Origin: Acidobacteriota bacterium
GTDB lineage: Bacteria > Acidobacteriota > Terriglobia > Bryobacterales > Bryobacteraceae
Assembly (NCBI GenBank): GCA_029776225.1
Contig: JAKOTR010000053.1
Coordinates: 434,001 to 498,000, forward strand
DNA: 64,000 bases
Direction: 5' to 3'
The notes below the pieces were generated by a model that searched no databases, had not been told where the DNA came from, and worked only from the letters and a program-made list of their open reading frames with translations. Positions 53,342 to 63,399 of the stretch are shown one piece after another (position 1 is the stretch's first letter; the number at the start of each line of letters is the position of its first letter). The position numbers and the translations under genes are program-made.

Positions 53342-56300
53342 TCAAAAGATGTACTTCAGAGCGAACTGCAACTGGCGCATGGTGCCGGTACTGCGGATCT
53401 TGCCGAAGTTCGGTCCCGGTGTCGGGTTGCGGCTGCCCCAGACAAGATTGGGACTCCCCAAGTTAGGGTGATTCGGGAAATTGAACGCCTCGAAGCGGAA
53501 CTGAAGGTCATGGCCTTCGAGAATCGGAAAGTTCTTCAGAGTCGAGAAATCCCAATTGAAGCTGGAGGGACCGATCAGGCGGTTGCGGGAAATGTCGCCA
53601 AAACCGCCAGGCTCGGGCAGTCTGAAAGCGGCCGGGTTGAACCACTGCTCGGACGTCCGTTTGGCGGCGTAAGGATTCTCACCGGTGGCGCTCAGGCGCA
53701 CCTCGCCGTAGTTGTAGGTGCCGGAAATATCGAAACCGGCCTGCATGTTTAGCGGGCGGCCGGATTGCACGGTGACGATGGAGCCGATCTGCCATCCTCC
53801 GATGATCTGATTGAGGACACCGCCGACGTCGCCAAAAGCTCTTCCTCGCCCGAACGGCAATTCGTACAGGATGGAGGTCACCATGCGGTGCGGCGTGTTG
53901 AACGCGGAGTACCCCCACTCGCAGGAAAGGCAGTAGCTGTCCTGCGGGAAGATGTCCACGTTCGTGCCCCGAATGGCGCTGGCGTCATCCAGAGCTTTCG
54001 ACCAGGTATAACTGACCAGGTACGTCAGGCCCGAGCTCATGCGGCGGGTCAGCTTGACTCCCAGCCCGTTGTAGCTGGCCCTGCCCTCGGAATGCACTGT
54101 CTGAATCACGCCGAACTCCGGGAAGGGCCGCCGCGAGGTCTGCGAGCCGGTGGTGCCGGGGATCGGGGCGTTGGTGTCATGAAGGCCCTGCACCCGGCGG
54201 CTCACCGAGCCGTTGTAGCCGATTTCCAGCAGCGTGGACCCGCTCAGCTCCCTCTGAATGTTGAACATGTACATCATCGAGTAAGTATCCCGGACGTTAT
54301 ACTTCACGCTCCACAGAAACGGAGAAGGAGGCAGCGCCCAGGGGAATGTCGCCTCGGTGAGGAAGTTGTGAAACCCGATGTCGGGGATATTCGGGTCCGC
54401 ATCCCTTGCCACGCGGCCGGCCAATCCGCGGTTGAGATCGAACCGCGAGTTGCCGGACTCCACGGAGTAGAAGACACCGAAACCGGTGCGGAACGTCCAT
54501 TTCGACGTCGGGCTGTAGGCGATGCCAAGCCGCGGCGCAAAGTTGTTGTAGTCGGTCTGGATCAGCCGGTCGCCCAGCCTGCCGTCGCGAGCAACGGGAA
54601 CGCCCGGGTAGATGAAGCCCTTGCCCTCGTAGAAATCGCCCTTGCCGGTGCGCACCAGCACCGGATGCAGGCTCATGTCCTGCACGTTGGCGGCCCGGAT
54701 AATGTGCGGGACATGCACGCTGACCATGTTCTGCGAGCGGTCGTACCAGGGCGGCGTGAGCTCATAGCGCAGGCCCATGTTGACGGTCAGCTTCGGAGTA
54801 ACCCGGAAGGTATCGTCGAAGTACAAGTATGCGCTCGTGGCGCGGAACTGCGCGAAGGCGAGCCACAGCGCCGCTTCCGCCCTGTTCATGTAGCCCATCA
54901 GCAGGTCGGCCGTTGAGTTGCCCCCGGAACCCGTGAAGGGGTTCTTTGTGTACTGCCCGTTGAATTCAAACGATCCGCGGGCGAACTCGTTTCCCTTCTG
55001 GTTGTAGCGGTCGCGCCGGATTTCGCCGCCGAAACGGAACGAGTGGCGCCCCTTCATCCAGGAGAAGTTGTCGGTCACCTGAAAGATCGCGTCGTTGATC
55101 GCAAACGGGCCGCTGGAGTCGTTGCCGAATCCGCTCACGCCGACCAGGTTGGTGATGCGGGGAATGCCCCAGGTGATGGGGTCTGGCGTGCTCAACCCGG
55201 GGATACCCAGTTCAGCCACTACGTCCCGCTTGCCGCTCAACTCGAGGCCGACCAGGTTGTCGAAGTCGTTCACACCGAAGCGGAATTCGTTTACTTTGGT
55301 GGGCGAGATCACCCGGGTGTTGGAGATCATGTACTGCCGCGCCACGGTGTAAAGCGTCGTGCCGTTCAGCTTCAGGCCCGAATTCCAGGTGGTTTCGTCC
55401 GTCCAGCTATACCGGCCGAACCACTGGGAGTTGGGGCTTTCATAAAAATCCGGGCGGATGGTGAACTGGTCCTTGTCGGTGGTCGCCGGCTGGGCCTGCT
55501 GATAATTGTTGCTCAAGGTGGTCGTCGGAATGTTCGGTTCCGGCCAGAATTCCAGCAGCTTCACCGAGACCGGGTCGAAACGGGTCTTAGGGATCTGGTT
55601 ATTGGGAAACGGGGATGCGGTCCAGGAGGTCTGGCCGGTGTCCGGGTCCGTTACTCGAACCTTGGTTGCGGGATCGAACAACTGATTGCCGGGCAGCGCG
55701 TAGGAGAAATCCCCGTTTCGCATGGCGACGGTAGGAGTGGTATACAGAGCCTGCGATTTCTGCCGCTGCCTGAATCCCTCGTAGTTGGCCATGAAGAACA
55801 GCTTGTTCCTGCCGTCGTAAACCTTGGGAATCCAGACCGGTCCGCCCAGCGTAAATCCGTACTGGTTGTACTTGAAAGGCGTCTTTGCGGGCGCGGTCCC
55901 GACAAAGTCGTATTGCCGGGCATCCAGTTTGTTGTTGCGCATGAACTCAAACAGCGAGCCATGGAATTCGTTGCCGCCCGGCTTCGTGGACACGTTAATC
56001 TGGCTGGCGGCGCGCCCGAACTCGGCCGGGTAGATACCGCTCTGTACTTTGAATTCCTGCAAGGCGTCGATGGACGGGAGCAACACGTATAAGTTGAAGT
56101 TGACGTCTGTGTTCTCTACCCCATCCAGCGTGTAGCGGTTCCAGGTCCCGCGCATCCCCATGAGGGAGATATTCTGATTGGCTCGCGAACCGCCCTGGCG
56201 GGCGGACGCCTGGCCCGGTGTGGCGAAGCCGTAAGTTACGTTCGGCGAGAGAGACACGAGCTGAAGGAAGTTGCGGCCGTTCAACGGCAGTTCGACAATC

Positions 56301-56710
56301 CGGCGGTTCTCGATCACCGTGCCGACGGTGGCGTTTTCCGTAGCCATCATCTGCGCGCTGCCGGCTACTTCGATCGTTTCGGTGACCTGGCCGACCTCCA
56401 TCGTGAAATCCAGCCGGGCGGTCTGCTGGACCTGGAGCTCGATATCGCCGCGGTTGATGGTTTTGAATCCGGAGGCCTCTACCCTCAGCCTGTAGGGACC
56501 GGGAACAAGAGCGGGGAAAGCGTATAGTCCGGCTTCGTTGGTGACGACCGAACGCGAGGTGTTTGTCGCTGTGTTTGTAACTGTGACGTTTGCGCCCGGA
56601 ATAACCGCTCCGGACGCGTCTTTAACTTCTCCTACGATTTCGCCAAGCGTCTGACCCCAGACGGGCGCCCCAATCAGCAACGCAAGAGTGAGTACACACA
56701 GAACCCGCAT
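53342..56710 (-). CDS. TonB-dependent receptor, Oar-like, full length
   Basis: A complete 1122-residue outer-membrane transporter. Signal peptide MRVLCVLTLALLIGAPVWG, then a carboxypeptidase-regulatory-like domain (residues 22-100; VVTNEAGLYAFPALVPGPY), a plug (about 115-230; IENRRIVELPLNGRNFLQL) and a barrel ending in an aromatic residue (YIF). It is the probable uptake channel for the GH44 products, although large oligopeptides are also typical Oar cargo. Promoter and a leader stem lie upstream (56744-56833). Confidence 0.95.
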   Translation of the reverse strand: MRVLCVLTLALLIGAPVWGQTLGEIVGEVKDASGAVIPGANVTVTNTATNTSRSVVTNEAGLYAFPALVPGPYRLRVEASGFKTINRGDIELQVQQTARLDFTMEVGQVTETIEVAGSAQMMATENATVGTVIENRRIVELPLNGRNFLQLVSLSPNVTYGFATPGQASARQGGSRANQNISLMGMRGTWNRYTLDGVENTDVNFNLYVLLPSIDALQEFKVQSGIYPAEFGRAASQINVSTKPGGNEFHGSLFEFMRNNKLDARQYDFVGTAPAKTPFKYNQYGFTLGGPVWIPKVYDGRNKLFFMANYEGFRQRQKSQALYTTPTVAMRNGDFSYALPGNQLFDPATKVRVTDPDTGQTSWTASPFPNNQIPKTRFDPVSVKLLEFWPEPNIPTTTLSNNYQQAQPATTDKDQFTIRPDFYESPNSQWFGRYSWTDETTWNSGLKLNGTTLYTVARQYMISNTRVISPTKVNEFRFGVNDFDNLVGLELSGKRDVVAELGIPGLSTPDPITWGIPRITNLVGVSGFGNDSSGPFAINDAIFQVTDNFSWMKGRHSFRFGGEIRRDRYNQKGNEFARGSFEFNGQYTKNPFTGSGGNSTADLLMGYMNRAEAALWLAFAQFRATSAYLYFDDTFRVTPKLTVNMGLRYELTPPWYDRSQNMVSVHVPHIIRAANVQDMSLHPVLVRTGKGDFYEGKGFIYPGVPVARDGRLGDRLIQTDYNNFAPRLGIAYSPTSKWTFRTGFGVFYSVESGNSRFDLNRGLAGRVARDADPNIPDIGFHNFLTEATFPWALPPSPFLWSVKYNVRDTYSMMYMFNIQRELSGSTLLEIGYNGSVSRRVQGLHDTNAPIPGTTGSQTSRRPFPEFGVIQTVHSEGRASYNGLGVKLTRRMSSGLTYLVSYTWSKALDDASAIRGTNVDIFPQDSYCLSCEWGYSAFNTPHRMVTSILYELPFGRGRAFGDVGGVLNQIIGGWQIGSIVTVQSGRPLNMQAGFDISGTYNYGEVRLSATGENPYAAKRTSEQWFNPAAFRLPEPGGFGDISRNRLIGPSSFNWDFSTLKNFPILEGHDLQFRFEAFNFPNHPNLGSPNLVWGSRNPTPGPNFGKIRSTGTMRQLQFALKYIF

Positions 56711-56743
56711 CGACGGTCTCCCTTACGGATAACTGCCGCCCCT

Positions 56744-56780
56744 CAAGTAATCCCACTGCCCTCTAAGAATCCCTTACTTG
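56744..56780 (-). promoter_or_regulatory. Stem-loop in the TonB receptor leader
   Basis: CAAGTAA (56744-56750) and TTACTTG (56774-56780) are exact inverted repeats around a 23-base loop, within the roughly 90-base leader between promoter and start codon. Function unknown. Confidence 0.4.
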
Positions 56781-56804
56781 CGTTGCAGGACTGCGCCGCG
56801 AATC

Positions 56805-56833
56805 AGTATATGCCGAATCGGCGCCCTGATCAA
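56805..56833 (-). promoter_or_regulatory. Sigma-70-like promoter of the TonB receptor gene
   Basis: On the minus strand TTGATC, a 17-base spacer and TATACT; start of transcription about 56797. The remainder of the gap to the E1 gene (56834-56986) shows nothing else I can name. Confidence 0.6.
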
Positions 56834-56986
56834 TGGGAATGGTCTTTACAAGCCACTCTGAAACTCCAAAATTTACCAAGGCAAACACAGGCCGCACGGG
56901 CAGGGCACACGCGGAGCTTCCGGGAATTGCGTTTCCGTCTTTGCGCGGCGGTTCGGAGTTCAGGCTCTGTTCGCGGAACCCGGCGC

Positions 56987-59446
56987 TCAGATGCCGAGGC
57001 GCGCGCGGCGCGCGAGTTCGCCCAAGGTCTGCTTCGTAACGGGTTGATGCCCCTTTAGCGGCAGAATCTTTTCGTGGATCGCGTCCAGGAACCACTCGGT
57101 CTGCGGGAAGAACAGCCCCTCGAGCTCAGCCGCCGGAGTGATCCAGTTGCGCGAGCCGAGAACGACCGGGGGCGCGTCGAGGTAATCGAAACAAAGCTGC
57201 GTAAGCTCGGACGCGACCGTCTGCATCACCGAGCCGCGCTCGACGGCGTCGCAGGCCAGCAGCACCTTGCCGGTCTTGCGCACGGACTCCACCAGCGGCT
57301 CGTAGTTGATCGGGTTCGCGGCGCGGAGATCAATCAGCTCGGTCGACAGACCATAGCGCGATTGCAGGACATCGGCCACCTCGACCGCCTTGTACAGCGT
57401 CGGGCCGAAGGTCACGATCGTCAAATCCTTACCCGTGCGCTTCACCGACGGCTCGCCGATCGGGATTTCGTAGTAGCCCTCCGGCACGCCGCCCTCCACG
57501 AACATTTCGCCCACGTCGTAGATCTTCTGGCTCTCGAAGAACACTACCGGGTCGGTGCCCGCGAGCGCGGCGTTCATCATGCCCTTGGCGTCGTAAGGCG
57601 TGACGGGATAGGCCACCTTCAGACCTGGAATGTGCTGAACGAGCGCGCTCCAGTCCTGGGAGTGCTGCGCGCCGTATTTCGCGCCCACCGAAATGCGCAG
57701 CACCACCGGCATGTAGAGCTGGCCAGCCGACATGGCCTGCCATTTTGAAAGCTGATTGAAGATTTCATCGCCGGCGCGCCCCATGAAGTCCGCATACATC
57801 AGTTCGGCCACTACCCGGCCGCCCTCCAGCGCGTAGCCCACCGCCGCGCCCACGATCGCGGCTTCCGATATCGGCGCATTGAACAGGCGGTGGTAGGGCA
57901 GGGCCTCCGTGAGTCCGCGGTAGACGGCGAATGCGCCGCCCCAATCCCGGTTCTCCTCGCCAAAGGCGATCATGGTCGGATCGACCGAGAACCGGTGCAG
58001 CAGGGCTTCAAAAATGCCGTCCCGGATGTTGAAAACCTTCATCTTCGGCACGGGCTTGCCGTTCTCCATGCCCTTGCGGATCTTGCCGCGGATCTGCTGC
58101 ACGCGCGGGTTGGTCGCCAGATCGCCCAGGAACTCAGGCTGCCGGTCGTCCATCTTCTCCACCCGCTTGTTGGAGAACATCACCTCACCGATGAGTTCCG
58201 AGTCCATGCTGATGCGCGGCGAGGCTTCCAGATCCACGGCCAGCTTGAACATCTCGAACACGGCGGATTCGGCGCGGCACCTCGCTTCAGCGAGTTCGCC
58301 TTCGGAGAGAATGCCGGCGCCGGCCAGCTTGTCGTGGAACGCGGCGATGGAATCCGCTTTGAGCCACGCTTCGATCTCTTCCTTCGTGCGGTAGCTGGAA
58401 GCGTCGGACGGGGAGTGGCCGCTGATGCGGTAGGTCACCGTGTCGAGCAGCACCGGCCCCCTGCCTTGCGCGAGGATTTCCATCTTGCGCCGGAAAGCGT
58501 CGATCACCGGCAGCGGATCGTATCCGTTGACCCGTTCGGCGTGCATCTGCTCGGGGTTGACCCCCGCGCCGATCCGCGCGATGAACTGGCATCCCATGGT
58601 CTCGCCCGCCGGCTGGCCGCCCATGCCGTAGTGGTTGTTCATGCAATTGAAAATGATCGGCAGGCCGCCGCCGAGATCCGGATCCCACAGCGTCCGGTAC
58701 TGGTCCATGGCGGCGAAGGTGATGCCCTCCCAAACAGGACCGCAGGCGAAGGCGGCGTCGCCGATGTTGCACACTACGATTCCAGGTTTCCGGTTGACGC
58801 GCTTGAACAGCGCCGCTCCGGGCGCGATCGACCCCGAGCCGCCCACGATGGCGTTGTTCGGGTAGATGCCGAAGGGCGTGAAGAAGGCGTGCATCGAGCC
58901 GCCGAGACCGCGGTTCAGCCCGGTCTCGCGCGCGAACATCTCGCTGTAGGCTCCGTACACGAGGAACTTGAATGCCAGCTCACGGACGCTGCCCTGGTGG
59001 TGCTTTTCCACGGGCGAGAGCACGGCGCCGTCGCGGTAGGAGGTCATAATCTCCATCAGCCGCTCTTCGCTCATCTTGCGGATAGCGGAAAAGCCTTTTG
59101 CGAGAATTTCACCGTGGCTCCGGTGCGACCCGTAGATGTGGTCGTCCGGCCCGAGCAGGAATGCCATCCCTACAGCGGCTGCCTCCTGGCCGATCGACAG
59201 GTGCGCCGGGCCGAGATGGTTGTACGCGATGCCCTTATAGCTCCCCTTGGTCTTGATCTCGTTGAGAATCGTCTCGAACTCCCGGATCGCGCACATGTCG
59301 GTCCAGATGTGCAGGAAGTCCTCCCGGGAGTAGACGGCCGCCTCCTCCTGGATGGTCCGCTGGTAGGCGTTGATCTCAATGTCCTTGAATTGGATCCTGC
59401 CGGGGGCGAAAACCTTTTCGGGGGTGATGGGAATGGACTTCGGCAT
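56987..59446 (-). CDS. 2-oxoacid dehydrogenase E1, alpha and beta subunits fused
   Basis: An 819-residue thiamine-diphosphate enzyme. Residues 40-410 match the E1 alpha subunit ([17 protein letters not shown], then the TPP-binding motif with GDAAFACG and MNNHYGM); residues 460-800 match the beta subunit ([41 protein letters not shown]). In most bacteria these are two genes; here they are one open frame with no stop or frameshift. Substrate (pyruvate, branched-chain oxoacid or acetoin) is not decided by sequence alone. It is last in an operon: E2 (60791-62128), E3 (59450-60790), this gene; spacing is three bases. Confidence 0.93.
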   Translation of the reverse strand: MPKSIPITPEKVFAPGRIQFKDIEINAYQRTIQEEAAVYSREDFLHIWTDMCAIREFETILNEIKTKGSYKGIAYNHLGPAHLSIGQEAAAVGMAFLLGPDDHIYGSHRSHGEILAKGFSAIRKMSEERLMEIMTSYRDGAVLSPVEKHHQGSVRELAFKFLVYGAYSEMFARETGLNRGLGGSMHAFFTPFGIYPNNAIVGGSGSIAPGAALFKRVNRKPGIVVCNIGDAAFACGPVWEGITFAAMDQYRTLWDPDLGGGLPIIFNCMNNHYGMGGQPAGETMGCQFIARIGAGVNPEQMHAERVNGYDPLPVIDAFRRKMEILAQGRGPVLLDTVTYRISGHSPSDASSYRTKEEIEAWLKADSIAAFHDKLAGAGILSEGELAEARCRAESAVFEMFKLAVDLEASPRISMDSELIGEVMFSNKRVEKMDDRQPEFLGDLATNPRVQQIRGKIRKGMENGKPVPKMKVFNIRDGIFEALLHRFSVDPTMIAFGEENRDWGGAFAVYRGLTEALPYHRLFNAPISEAAIVGAAVGYALEGGRVVAELMYADFMGRAGDEIFNQLSKWQAMSAGQLYMPVVLRISVGAKYGAQHSQDWSALVQHIPGLKVAYPVTPYDAKGMMNAALAGTDPVVFFESQKIYDVGEMFVEGGVPEGYYEIPIGEPSVKRTGKDLTIVTFGPTLYKAVEVADVLQSRYGLSTELIDLRAANPINYEPLVESVRKTGKVLLACDAVERGSVMQTVASELTQLCFDYLDAPPVVLGSRNWITPAAELEGLFFPQTEWFLDAIHEKILPLKGHQPVTKQTLGELARRARLGI

Positions 59447-59449
59447 TTC

Positions 59450-60790
59450 TCAAGACTCCTGCTGCGCCAGTTCATCGAGCGCCTGTTTCAGCGCTTCGGA
59501 AACAGTGGGGTGCGGAAAGACGATCCCGGCGGCGTCGGAGGCGCGCATCTCCAGTTCAATCAGGGCGGCGGCGGCGACGATGAACTCGCTCGAAAAATCT
59601 CCGAGCGCGTGAACGCCCAGGATTTCGCCATACTGCGCTCCGGCCAGAACCTTCAGCAGGCCCGAGCCGCCTTCGTTCTCCACCAGGAACCGCCCGGACA
59701 CTCCCATGGGCACGGTTGCCTTGCGGTACTCGATGCCCCGCTGCTTCAGCTCGTCCTCGGTCGCGCCGACGGAGGCCGCCTCGGGGTGCGTGTAGATCAC
59801 CGATGGGATGGAATCGTAGCGCAGCCGGTCCGGCTTGCCGAACATGTTGTTCACGGCCACGATGCCTTCCCTGGTCGCGGCATGGGCGAGCAGGCGGCGT
59901 CCGGTCACATCGCCGCAGGCCCAGATGCCGGGAACGTTGGTCGCGCCGCGGTCAGACGCCTTGATCCCTTTCCGGTCGAAATCGACGCCAACGGCTTCGA
60001 GCCCGAGGTCCTCCACAACCGGCGCGCGTCCGGTGGCGTTCAGAATGTAATCCGCGCACACGCTGCCGCCCTCGTAGTGCACCGTGTTGCCATCGATGGA
60101 TTGCACCGCGCAGCCGGTCTTGATCTCCACCCCGCTTTTCTTCAGCGCCTGGGCGAGACGGTTGGCGATATCCGAATCCATGCCGGCGGCGACGCGCGGC
60201 AGCATTTCAATTACCGTGACTTCGGTCCCCAGCGCAGCAAAAAACCCGGCGAACTCCAGGCCAATGTAGCCTCCGCCGATGATGGCGAGCTTGCGCGGGA
60301 CCTCCGCGAGATCAAGCACCGAGGTGGAATCGAGCACCGCGGGAGAATCGATACCGGGAATGGGCGGGACGGCGGGCCGCGAACCGGTCGCGATCAAAAT
60401 GTTCCGCCCGGCGTAGGTTTCCGAGCCCACCTGAACGGCGCCGCGCCCGGCCAGTTTCGCGCAGCCGCGGATCACCTCCACGCCGCTGCGCTTGAGCATT
60501 CCCTCCACGCCGCGCGTGAGCGTCCCCACGATCCGGTTCTTCCGCTCGATCACCGCGGGCATGCGGATCTGCGGCGGGGAAACGTCCACGCCGTAGGCCG
60601 CGGCGTTCTTGCACTCGGAGAACACCTGCGCAGACTTCAAAAAAGCCTTCGTGGGAATGCAGCCCACATTCAGGCACGTGCCGCCGATCCACTGCTTCTC
60701 GATCAGGGCGACTTTCTTGCCCATCCTGCCGGCGTATCCGGCCGCTTCATAGCCGCCGGGGCCGGCTCCGATCACGATCAGGTCGTACAT
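59450..60790 (-). CDS. lpdA: Dihydrolipoyl dehydrogenase (E3)
   Basis: A 446-residue flavoprotein that reoxidises the lipoyl groups of E2. FAD motif IVIGAGPGGYEAA; redox disulfide Cys39/Cys44 in GGTCLNVGCIPTK; NAD motif IIGGGYIGLEFAGF; C-terminal HPTVSEA with the active-site His/Glu. Start is adjacent to the E2 stop (no gap), end is three bases before the E1 start. Confidence 0.95.
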   Translation of the reverse strand: MYDLIVIGAGPGGYEAAGYAGRMGKKVALIEKQWIGGTCLNVGCIPTKAFLKSAQVFSECKNAAAYGVDVSPPQIRMPAVIERKNRIVGTLTRGVEGMLKRSGVEVIRGCAKLAGRGAVQVGSETYAGRNILIATGSRPAVPPIPGIDSPAVLDSTSVLDLAEVPRKLAIIGGGYIGLEFAGFFAALGTEVTVIEMLPRVAAGMDSDIANRLAQALKKSGVEIKTGCAVQSIDGNTVHYEGGSVCADYILNATGRAPVVEDLGLEAVGVDFDRKGIKASDRGATNVPGIWACGDVTGRRLLAHAATREGIVAVNNMFGKPDRLRYDSIPSVIYTHPEAASVGATEDELKQRGIEYRKATVPMGVSGRFLVENEGGSGLLKVLAGAQYGEILGVHALGDFSSEFIVAAAALIELEMRASDAAGIVFPHPTVSEALKQALDELAQQES

Positions 60791-62128
60791 TTATAACTCC
60801 AGATCCGCTGCCGACTCGATATTCTCGATCACTCCGGCGAGCACGCGAAGGAAGCGCGCGCCAGGCGCCCCGTCGATCAACTGATGGTCTAAAGTGAGCG
60901 AGAAGCCGATGTAATCCACGTATCTGACCCGCGCGCCCCGCCGCACCGGCTTAAGCTGGATGGCATTCACGCCCAGCACCGCCACCTGCGGGGGATTCAG
61001 AATCGGCGTGAACGATTCGATGCCGAGGCCGCCCAGGTTGCTCACCGTGAAGGTGGCGCCGGAGAGATCATCGGGCGAGATCGTGCCTTCGATTGCCTGT
61101 TGCGCCAGCAGCTTGATTTTCTCCGCGAGGGCCGGCAGCGTCAAATCCTGGCAATCGCGGACGACCGGCACCAGCAGGCCCCTCGGCGTGTCACAGGCGA
61201 AGCCGATGTGCACGCGCGAGTGCTGGTAAATCTTGCCATCGATCAGTTCCGCGTTGAGCTGCGGCATTTCCCGGAGCGCCTTCACGCAGGCAAACACCAC
61301 GAGCTCGTTGATGTTGATGTCGGGAAGCCTGCCCGCCTGGTGCGCAGCCTTGATTTTCTTTCGCAGGGCCAGCAGGCCGGTCGCGTCGGCCGAACTGGTC
61401 AGCGTGTACTGCGCGGTGGAGGCCAGCGATTCCCGCATCCGCCGGGCGATCTTCTCGCGAATGCCGGACATGCGCACGCCGGGCTCGGAGAGGTCGCGCG
61501 AAAGCACGGCCGCATTCGGGCCGGAACCTTCGCCGCGAAGCTCGCGCCCGCTCTCCATCTGCGCCCGGGCCAGCGGCGAGATGCGAGGCGACGCGAAGAA
61601 AAGCGCTTTGACGTCCTGTTCGAGGACTCTGCCTCCAGGACCCGAACCGGCGGCGAGCCGGGGATCGATTCCCCGCTCGGCGGCGAACCTTCGCGCCCGC
61701 GGGCTCACGCGGACCTCGCCGTCGCGCGGCGCGGCGAAGGTTGGCGCCTCCGCCCGGGCCTGCGGCTGAACGGCTGCCGCCTCCGCCCTCGCCGCCTGCG
61801 GTTGGACAAGCGCCGTCTTCACTTCCTGCTGCTCAACCGGGGCGGCGGCCGCTGCGTCTTTGCGCGGCCGGAACTCTTCAGTGCTCTCTCCCGGCTTGCC
61901 GATTACACAAACATTCGTGTAGACCGGGACGAGGTCGCCTTCATTGAAAAAAACCTCCAGAACCGTCCCGCCCACCGGCGCCACAAGTTCAAAGGTTGCT
62001 TTGTCGGTTTCGATCTCGGCGATCAGTTCGCCGGCCTCTACGGTATCGCCGGCCCGCTTCACCCAACGTCCAAGCAGGCATTGCTCGACCGTGTTGCCGA
62101 GCTTCGGCATTTCAACTGGTGTAGCCAT
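60791..62128 (-). CDS. 2-oxoacid dehydrogenase E2 (dihydrolipoamide acyltransferase)
   Basis: A 445-residue E2. One lipoyl domain (residues 1-80; Lys43 in IETDKATFEL), Ala/Gln-rich linker, subunit-binding domain (about 145-180, SPRARRFAAERG), and the catalytic domain (210-445) with DHQLIDGAPGARF carrying the catalytic His and Asp. First gene of the E2-E3-E1 operon. A separate transaldolase gene lies 99 bases upstream on the same strand, so the operon may start further up. Confidence 0.94.
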   Translation of the reverse strand: MATPVEMPKLGNTVEQCLLGRWVKRAGDTVEAGELIAEIETDKATFELVAPVGGTVLEVFFNEGDLVPVYTNVCVIGKPGESTEEFRPRKDAAAAAPVEQQEVKTALVQPQAARAEAAAVQPQARAEAPTFAAPRDGEVRVSPRARRFAAERGIDPRLAAGSGPGGRVLEQDVKALFFASPRISPLARAQMESGRELRGEGSGPNAAVLSRDLSEPGVRMSGIREKIARRMRESLASTAQYTLTSSADATGLLALRKKIKAAHQAGRLPDININELVVFACVKALREMPQLNAELIDGKIYQHSRVHIGFACDTPRGLLVPVVRDCQDLTLPALAEKIKLLAQQAIEGTISPDDLSGATFTVSNLGGLGIESFTPILNPPQVAVLGVNAIQLKPVRRGARVRYVDYIGFSLTLDHQLIDGAPGARFLRVLAGVIENIESAADLEL

Positions 62129-62227
62129 CTCGCTCCGTTGAAGACACGTCCGGTTTTCGGGAACAGCGCGTTGCCCTGCTCTTGTAGCCGGCCTCGAAGA
62201 TTTGCGCAGTCCGGCCGGCCATCCCCC

Positions 62228-63259
62228 TTACATGCTCTCCAGCTGTTTCCAGCCGACCTCGCAGAATTGAGAAAGCGTCCGCTGGGTGGCTCCGTAGCTA
62301 ATGAACTCCTCGGGTTTCATTCCGTCAGGCTCGTAGGCGCGCACGAACTCGCGCATGCGGCTCAGCTTCTGGATAACCTCGGCTGGCACCTCGCGGTCGA
62401 TCCTCTCCTCGCGCGGGAGGTCCCGGGAGACGAATGGTCCCTGCATCGTGGGGTGGATCGACATGACCAGGTCCGCGCCCGCGAGCTCAGTAAGGTGATA
62501 CTCACCCCGAAGCGCTGCGATCAACAGAACGGCCTCGTACCCGCGCTCCTGATAGATCTTGTAAGCGCGCTTGGTGACCGCCAGACCGGCTTGACGGATG
62601 TCCGACTCCTCGATGCCCGGGTAGCTATCGCGCGCCACCTCCCGCAGATAGTCGTCCAGGCGCCCGATCATGATCACCGCGAAGCACTTGCCCGGCTCGA
62701 TGCCTTTCTCCTTCGCCCGGGCGATCCCTTTGCGATGGCGCTCGGCGACCGCCACGACTTGCGGCACCGTGAAACTCACCGTGGCGGTGGTGGTGATGCC
62801 CTCGGCGACGCAGTCCTCCAGCACGTCAAGACCGGCGGCGGTGACCGGAAGCTTCACCGCAATGTTCGGCGCCCAGGAGTGGAACCGCCTCGCCATCGGC
62901 AGCATGCAGTCCCGCTCTCCAGCGCGTGCCGGGTTCACCTGCGCGCAGACGTACCCCATCTTGCCGCCGCTCCGCTCATACTCGGGAAGCAGCTTTTTCG
63001 CCGCGGCGGTCACGACTCCGCGCATCAGCGCTTCTGCCTTCTGCTCCGGCGGGAGCTTCTGCCCGAGCACTTCCGCGATATGATCGCCCCACGCGGCTTT
63101 GTTCTTTGCCAGAGTCGTATTCGTCAGAAATGGATTGGTGGTTACTCCGACCGCGCCGCGCTCGAGCCCAAGGTCGAGTTCAGCCGGGTCCGCCGAGTCG
63201 TGCCACCATTTCGTCTTGGTGTTGGTGATCACCCAGTTGAGATAAGTGCCGTTCTGCAT
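62228..63259 (-). CDS. tal: Transaldolase
   Basis: A 343-residue transaldolase-family enzyme of the pentose phosphate pathway. GAVGVTTNPFL is the N-terminal signature and NIAVKLPVTAAGLDVLE carries the Schiff-base lysine; GITTTATVSFT follows. GGAAGGAGAGTC lies before the ATG. Its leader contains the two competing stem-loops at 63327-63353. Confidence 0.9.
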   Translation of the reverse strand: MQNGTYLNWVITNTKTKWWHDSADPAELDLGLERGAVGVTTNPFLTNTTLAKNKAAWGDHIAEVLGQKLPPEQKAEALMRGVVTAAAKKLLPEYERSGGKMGYVCAQVNPARAGERDCMLPMARRFHSWAPNIAVKLPVTAAGLDVLEDCVAEGITTTATVSFTVPQVVAVAERHRKGIARAKEKGIEPGKCFAVIMIGRLDDYLREVARDSYPGIEESDIRQAGLAVTKRAYKIYQERGYEAVLLIAALRGEYHLTELAGADLVMSIHPTMQGPFVSRDLPREERIDREVPAEVIQKLSRMREFVRAYEPDGMKPEEFISYGATQRTLSQFCEVGWKQLESM

Positions 63260-63326
63260 GACTCTCCTTCCGGTCTGGCCAAGACTATATAGTACTGCAT
63301 GCTAGTCTGTTCACGCCGCGTTTCGT

Positions 63327-63353
63327 ACGGGTTGTCCCGTATTCTGGACAACC
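63327..63353 (-). promoter_or_regulatory. Two mutually exclusive stem-loops before the transaldolase gene
   Basis: GGTTGTCC (63330-63337) pairs exactly with GGACAACC (63346-63353) around eight bases; the same left arm also forms a second hairpin, TACGGG/CCCGTA (63326-63331 with 63336-63341, TTGT loop). They cannot form together. The site could be an operator or an attenuator, or a terminator of the upstream symporter gene. Confidence 0.45.
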
Positions 63354-63399
63354 GTTGCCCCTTGCGGCGGGTTTTCGCCTGTATCCCATGTAATTTTCA

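Noticed and set aside
55043-56092. 349-codon plus-strand open frame opposite the second TonB receptor
   Set aside because: Antisense to an intact receptor; no domain content.
57890-60796. 968-codon plus-strand open frame opposite the E1 and E3 genes
   Set aside because: It is a by-product of high GC in third codon positions: the minus-strand frames carry complete enzyme motifs, the plus-strand translation is rich in His, Gly and Arg with no family.
61100-63292. 730-codon plus-strand open frame opposite E2 and transaldolase
   Set aside because: Same reason; E2 and transaldolase motifs are on the minus strand.
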